Shown here: in pieces, positions 6,195 through 8,208 of the stretch
How the letters are laid out: every line of letters begins with the position of its first letter
Numbering within the stretch: position 1 is the first letter of the stretch
From: Alistipes sp.
Lineage (GTDB): Bacteria; Bacteroidota; Bacteroidia; Bacteroidales; Rikenellaceae
Length of the DNA: 8,208 nucleotides
Assembly: GCA_017629615.1 (NCBI GenBank)
Contig: JAGBWT010000145.1
Span: 1 to 8,208, forward strand
Direction: 5' to 3'
The notes under the pieces: model-generated
Told to the model about the DNA's origin: nothing
The model's input: only the letters and a program-made list of their open reading frames with translations
Databases searched by the model: none
Program-made: the position numbers and the translations under genes

Positions 6195-7638
6195 TGCGCC
6201 TAACAATTTTATATCCGACCGCCGCCACGATAATCGACATCAGCGGACTGACAAGGTTGAACAGACAGTATGGAAGATAGGTTACGGTCGCCACACCCAG
6301 CACCGTCGATTGGGTCATACCGCACGAGTTCCACGGCACAAGCACCGACGTCACCGTAGCCGAGTCCTCGACCGAGCGACTCAACAGACGACCTTCGAGG
6401 CCACAACGGCGATAGAGGTCACGGAAGGTGTTGCCCGTGATGATAATCGAGATATATTGGTCGGCCGTAGCCATATTACAGAAGAGTCCTGCACATATTG
6501 TCGAGGCGACAACCGAGACCGTACGATGAACAACTCGCAAAAAGAGACGAGCCACAGCCGCAAGCATACCACTACCCGACATAACTCCGCCAAAGCACAT
6601 TGCGCACAAAACGAGCCATACAGTATTGAGCATTCCCGACATACCGACCGTCTTGACCAACTCGTCGAGTACAGCATCGCCCGTCGTAATCGCCGTTGCA
6701 CCCGAGCAGGTGGTCATCAGCGCACGAAATGTTGCCAGGCTACCCTCGCCACCAATTTCGGCAACAATGTCGCCCTGGAAGACGACCATCGCCACACAAG
6801 CCACCACAACCGCCACAAAGAGGGTTATGAGAGCCGGCAGACGGCGCACGATAAATATCGCCGTCACAATCGGCACGACAAACAACCACGGCGTAATCGT
6901 AAAGGTCGAGCGCAGCGTCTCCGACATCTCGGCAATACGCTCCGAGGCGTCGTATTCGGCCGTAAGGCTGACACAGAAAAAGACAATCAGCGCAATGACA
7001 AACGACGGTATGGTGGTGGTCAGCATATAGCGAATATGCTCGAACAGGGGCACGCGCACCGCCGACGAGGCCAAGACCGTCGTATCGGACAAGGCCGAGA
7101 CCTTATCGCCAAAGTAGGCTCCCGAGATTATTGCGCCGGCAATCCACCCCTCCGAGAAGCCCTCGGCACGACCAATACCCATCAGCGCCACACCGATAGT
7201 CGCTATCGTAGTCCACGACGAGCCGGTCACAACCGACACAATGGCACAGATGATACACGCCACACCCAAAAAGACGCTTGGGTGGATAACCTGCAAACCA
7301 TAGTATATGAAGGTCGGCACAACACCGCTCAACATCCACGTTCCGGATATTGCGCCAATAAGCAACAAGATGATGATTGCCGAGGCCGACGTGCGGATAT
7401 TATCGGTTATAGCCTCTTCGAGTTGCTGCCAGCGACAACCAAACAGGCCGATAGCCAACGCCGCTGCAACCGAAGCGGCACAAAGCAGAGCAACTTGACT
7501 GCCACCACCGTTAGCATCGGCACCAAAACACTTTACAACCAGCACCAACATTCCGACCAAAACCGCCAATGGTATAAGCGCCGCCCATATCGGCACACGC
7601 GGCTCTGTCGGGGTCGAGGTTTCGGGAGTTTGTTTCAT
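6181..7638 (-). CDS. nhaC: Na+/H+ antiporter, NhaC family
   Basis: Inner-membrane antiporter of 485 residues exchanging Na+ (or another cation) for protons. It has roughly a dozen hydrophobic segments, among them 16-36, 49-68, 84-107, 121-152, 205-226, 248-264, 268-287, 337-359, 374-388 and 443-477. Family signatures include TGSSWTTIATIGVALMGIG (138-156), ISGAYFGDKVSALSDTT (171-187), NMATADQYISIIITGNTFRD (388-407) and RSVEDSATVTSVLVPWNSCG (421-440). The chosen ATG at 7638 precedes MKQTPETSTP; an upstream in-frame ATG at 7701 is rejected because the promoter -7 box at 7657-7664 lies between them. The gene overlaps gph by 14 bases. NhaC relatives also include amino-acid/organic-acid antiporters, so the exact substrate is inferred. 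Confidence 0.92.
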   Translation of the reverse strand: MKQTPETSTPTEPRVPIWAALIPLAVLVGMLVLVVKCFGADANGGGSQVALLCAASVAAALAIGLFGCRWQQLEEAITDNIRTSASAIIILLLIGAISGTWMLSGVVPTFIYYGLQVIHPSVFLGVACIICAIVSVVTGSSWTTIATIGVALMGIGRAEGFSEGWIAGAIISGAYFGDKVSALSDTTVLASSAVRVPLFEHIRYMLTTTIPSFVIALIVFFCVSLTAEYDASERIAEMSETLRSTFTITPWLFVVPIVTAIFIVRRLPALITLFVAVVVACVAMVVFQGDIVAEIGGEGSLATFRALMTTCSGATAITTGDAVLDELVKTVGMSGMLNTVWLVLCAMCFGGVMSGSGMLAAVARLFLRVVHRTVSVVASTICAGLFCNMATADQYISIIITGNTFRDLYRRCGLEGRLLSRSVEDSATVTSVLVPWNSCGMTQSTVLGVATVTYLPYCLFNLVSPLMSIIVAAVGYKIVRRNAEE

Positions 7639-7656
7639 AATTATCAAATTTGGGGG

Positions 7657-7664
7657 CAAAGATA
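7657..7664 (-). promoter_or_regulatory. -7 promoter element TATCTTTG for nhaC-gph
   Basis: On the minus strand 7664-7657 reads TATCTTTG, a perfect TAnnTTTG match. It lies 18 bases before the nhaC ATG, so transcription would start a few bases before or almost at the start codon, giving a very short leader. No convincing -33 TTTG is seen 19-21 bases upstream. Confidence 0.55.
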
Positions 7665-7676
7665 CGATTTTTTTGT

Positions 7677-7684
7677 TATCTTTG
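7677..7684 (+). promoter_or_regulatory. -7 promoter element TATCTTTG for the tRNA-Arg gene
   Basis: TATCTTTG on the plus strand matches TAnnTTTG and sits about 60 bases upstream of the tRNA, predicting a start near 7691 and a 5' leader of roughly 54 bases for RNase P to remove. It mirrors the leftward box at 7657-7664 across 12 bases. The nearest TTTG upstream (7649-7652) is 24 bases away, longer than the usual spacer. Confidence 0.5.
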
Positions 7685-7744
7685 CCTCCACATTTGCCCA
7701 TTATGACTCGCTTCGCGACTCTCTTTCGGGCATAGCAATACTCT

Positions 7745-7816
7745 GCCCTTGTAGTTCAACGGATAGAACGAAGGTTTCCTAAACCTTAAATAGCAGTTCG
7801 ATTCTGCTCGGGGGTA
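7745..7816 (+). tRNA. tRNA-Arg, anticodon CCU
   Basis: A complete cloverleaf can be folded. The acceptor stem pairs GCCCTTG (7745-7751) with CGGGGGT (7809-7815), with G-U wobbles. The D arm is GTTC/GAAC (7754-7757 with 7766-7769). The anticodon stem AAGGT/ACCTT (7771-7775 with 7783-7787) encloses the loop TTCCTAA, giving anticodon CCT (CCU), which reads AGG arginine codons. The variable loop is 4 bases, and the T arm AGCAG-TTCGATT-CTGCT (7792-7808) has the standard loop. A7816 is the discriminator. CCA is not encoded (CAA follows), so it must be added after transcription. It is a single gene followed directly by a terminator. Confidence 0.95.
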
Positions 7817-7817
7817 C

Positions 7818-7851
7818 AAAATAAAGGGGATTTTATCCCCTTTATTTTTTT
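7818..7851 (+). terminator. intrinsic terminator of tRNA-Arg
   Basis: AAAATAAAGGGGAT (7818-7831) pairs perfectly with ATCCCCTTTATTTT (7835-7848) across a TTT loop: a 14-bp stem including four G-C pairs, followed by T residues to 7851. It begins two bases after the tRNA discriminator. The A-rich left arm means it could also work on the minus strand. Confidence 0.93.
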
Positions 7852-7853
7852 CA

Positions 7854-7907
7854 ATGGGGAGACTGGGAGGGCTGGGGAGCCTGGGTAACCTGGGTAGACT
7901 GGGGAGA
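7854..7907 (+). repeat. tandem 9-bp repeat array A (six units, consensus CTGGGKAGA)
   Basis: Six consecutive 9-base units: ATGGGGAGA, CTGGGAGGG, CTGGGGAGC, CTGGGTAAC, CTGGGTAGA, CTGGGGAGA. The first five bases are almost invariant and the last four vary. The array begins three bases after the tRNA terminator and is intergenic. Because the unit is a multiple of three, it also forms a small open frame starting at the ATG at 7854 (Leu-Gly-x repeats, 19 codons, stop at 7911-7913), but nothing else supports translation. Confidence 0.85.
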
Positions 7908-7920
7908 TTATAAAAATCAG

Positions 7921-7965
7921 GCTACTCAATCTACCCAGCCTACTCAATCTACTCATTCTACCCCT
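7921..7965 (-). repeat. tandem 9-bp repeat array B (five units, inverted relative to array A)
   Basis: Five consecutive 9-base units on the plus strand: GCTACTCAA, TCTACCCAG, CCTACTCAA, TCTACTCAT, TCTACCCCT. Read on the minus strand they resemble array A: the second unit is the exact reverse complement of CTGGGTAGA, the fifth unit of array A. The periodicity fades into CCCTAACGA/CCCTAACCG up to about 7979. Arrays A and B are separated by 13 AT-rich bases and together can form an imperfect hairpin over 100 bases long. Confidence 0.8.
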
Positions 7966-7979
7966 AACGACCCTAACCG

Positions 7980-8070
7980 ACGCCAAGCCGAGAGCAGAGG
8001 GTGCTTGCACACTATGCCGAGGCGCGAAGGAGGAAAAGCCCTCGAAGAGGGATTAACGACCCCCTAAAAC
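7980..8070. other. intergenic stretch without a recognised gene
   Basis: I see no convincing gene here. A short plus-strand frame from the ATG at 8014 (MPRREGGKALEEGLTTP, stop at 8065-8067) is preceded by open sequence but has no visible promoter or family resemblance. CCCTC-GAA-GAGGG (about 8039-8051) can form a small hairpin. This may be the decaying edge of a repeated intergenic element, which is inference. Confidence 0.4.
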
Positions 8071-8094
8071 AAAAAAAGGCCACCCCAGGTGACC
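8071..8094 (-). terminator. intrinsic terminator for leftward transcription entering from the right edge
   Basis: On the minus strand GGTCACC (8094-8088), loop TGG, GGTGGCC (8084-8078) form a 7-bp stem with one G-U pair, followed by seven T residues (8077-8071). The T-run exists only in the leftward direction. It therefore implies a leftward transcript coming from beyond the window, convergent with the tRNA gene. Confidence 0.7.
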
Positions 8095-8104
8095 AAAATT
8101 GATT

Positions 8105-8206
8105 TTAGAAGTGGCTTTGCAACGCTCGGCGGTTTTGGCCGCGATGGGCTGTACTTGGCGTACTGCCCATTGCAGACAAAAGCGTTAGCGGAAGCAAAAA
8201 CATTAT
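8105..8206 (-). other. open leftward frame at the right edge, doubtful partial gene
   Basis: A minus-strand frame is open from the right edge to a TAA at 8107-8105, ending RRALQSHF, about 11 bases before the leftward terminator; that spacing suits a real 3' end. However, the plus strand is also open here in a frame ending at a TAA on the last three bases (8206-8208), and the region is full of inverted repeats. I recognise no family. I therefore leave it as an unresolved frame, not a gene. Confidence 0.2.
8121..8186. repeat. nested inverted repeats (strongly foldable segment)
   Basis: Outer arms AACGCT (8121-8126) and AGCGTT (8181-8186) are perfect complements. Inside, GCGATGGGC (8141-8149) pairs with GCCCATTGC (8165-8173, one G-T), then after a T/T mismatch GTAC (8151-8154) pairs with GTAC (8160-8163) around the loop TTGGC. 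This is a compact cruciform- or RNA-like fold. Its role is unknown. Confidence 0.55.
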
Positions 8207-8208
8207 AA

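Noticed and set aside
6310..7782. A 490-codon plus-strand open frame opposite nhaC, also running through the tRNA gene
   Set aside because: The translation is rich in His, Arg, Thr and Gln with no fold-like pattern, and it crosses both the nhaC promoter region and the tRNA. It arises because nhaC avoids TTA, CTA and TCA codons.
7854..7979. The 9-bp repeats as a CRISPR array
   Set aside because: Units are contiguous, only 9 bases long, degenerate and without spacers; no cas genes are nearby.
7786..8010. A 74-codon minus-strand open frame over the tRNA, terminator and repeats
   Set aside because: It runs through the tRNA body and its terminator, and owes its length to the 9-bp repeats, which keep every frame in phase.
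8121..8192. An integron attC site
   Set aside because: The right end resembles GCGTTAG, but the left end does not fit RYYYAAC and the inner stem does not match the usual attC arms; no integrase is in the window. Kept only as a remark under the right-edge finding.

Overview
The window looks like a chromosomal segment of a Bacteroidota bacterium, most likely order Bacteroidales and perhaps an Alistipes/Rikenellaceae-type genome. The evidence is several copies of the Bacteroidetes -7 promoter element TAnnTTTG, a DUF4290 gene (a family I know essentially only from this phylum), a DUF4369/TlpA-type lipoprotein, and a moderately GC-rich coding style that avoids TTA/CTA/TCA codons. The genus is inference; the phylum is fairly secure.

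Left and centre (about 1-4340, minus strand). A tightly packed leftward gene set runs DUF4290 protein -> thioredoxin-fold lipoprotein -> lpxH -> thyA -> folA. Gaps are 55, 9, 2 and 1 bases, so this is probably one operon, with a good Bacteroidetes promoter at 4337-4367. thyA and folA are the two halves of the thymidylate/folate cycle; lpxH is an essential lipid A step. At the left edge only the first codons of a further leftward gene may be visible, behind an intergenic stretch (25-185) that holds a TACCTTTG box and a short perfect palindrome.

Centre right (4369-5529, plus strand). A sigma-54 activator has a fully conserved AAA+ core, but its receiver domain has lost most phosphorylation residues and it has no C-terminal DNA-binding domain. 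It ends tail to tail on a leftward gene, with the two stop codons overlapping.

Right (5526-7638, minus strand). A NhaC-type Na+/H+ antiporter overlaps a downstream HAD phosphatase (phosphoglycolate phosphatase type), forming a two-gene operon. Its promoter region is shared, back to back, with a rightward tRNA-Arg(CCU) gene that ends in a textbook intrinsic terminator.

Right end (7852-8208). No convincing protein gene. This stretch holds two facing arrays of 9-bp repeats that together form a degenerate long inverted repeat, then a leftward intrinsic terminator, then a strongly foldable sequence at the window edge. With the unusual sigma-54 activator and the cysteine-less thioredoxin-fold lipoprotein, these are the parts most worth a second look. 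I do not see a clear multi-gene undescribed system; most of the window is ordinary housekeeping sequence.
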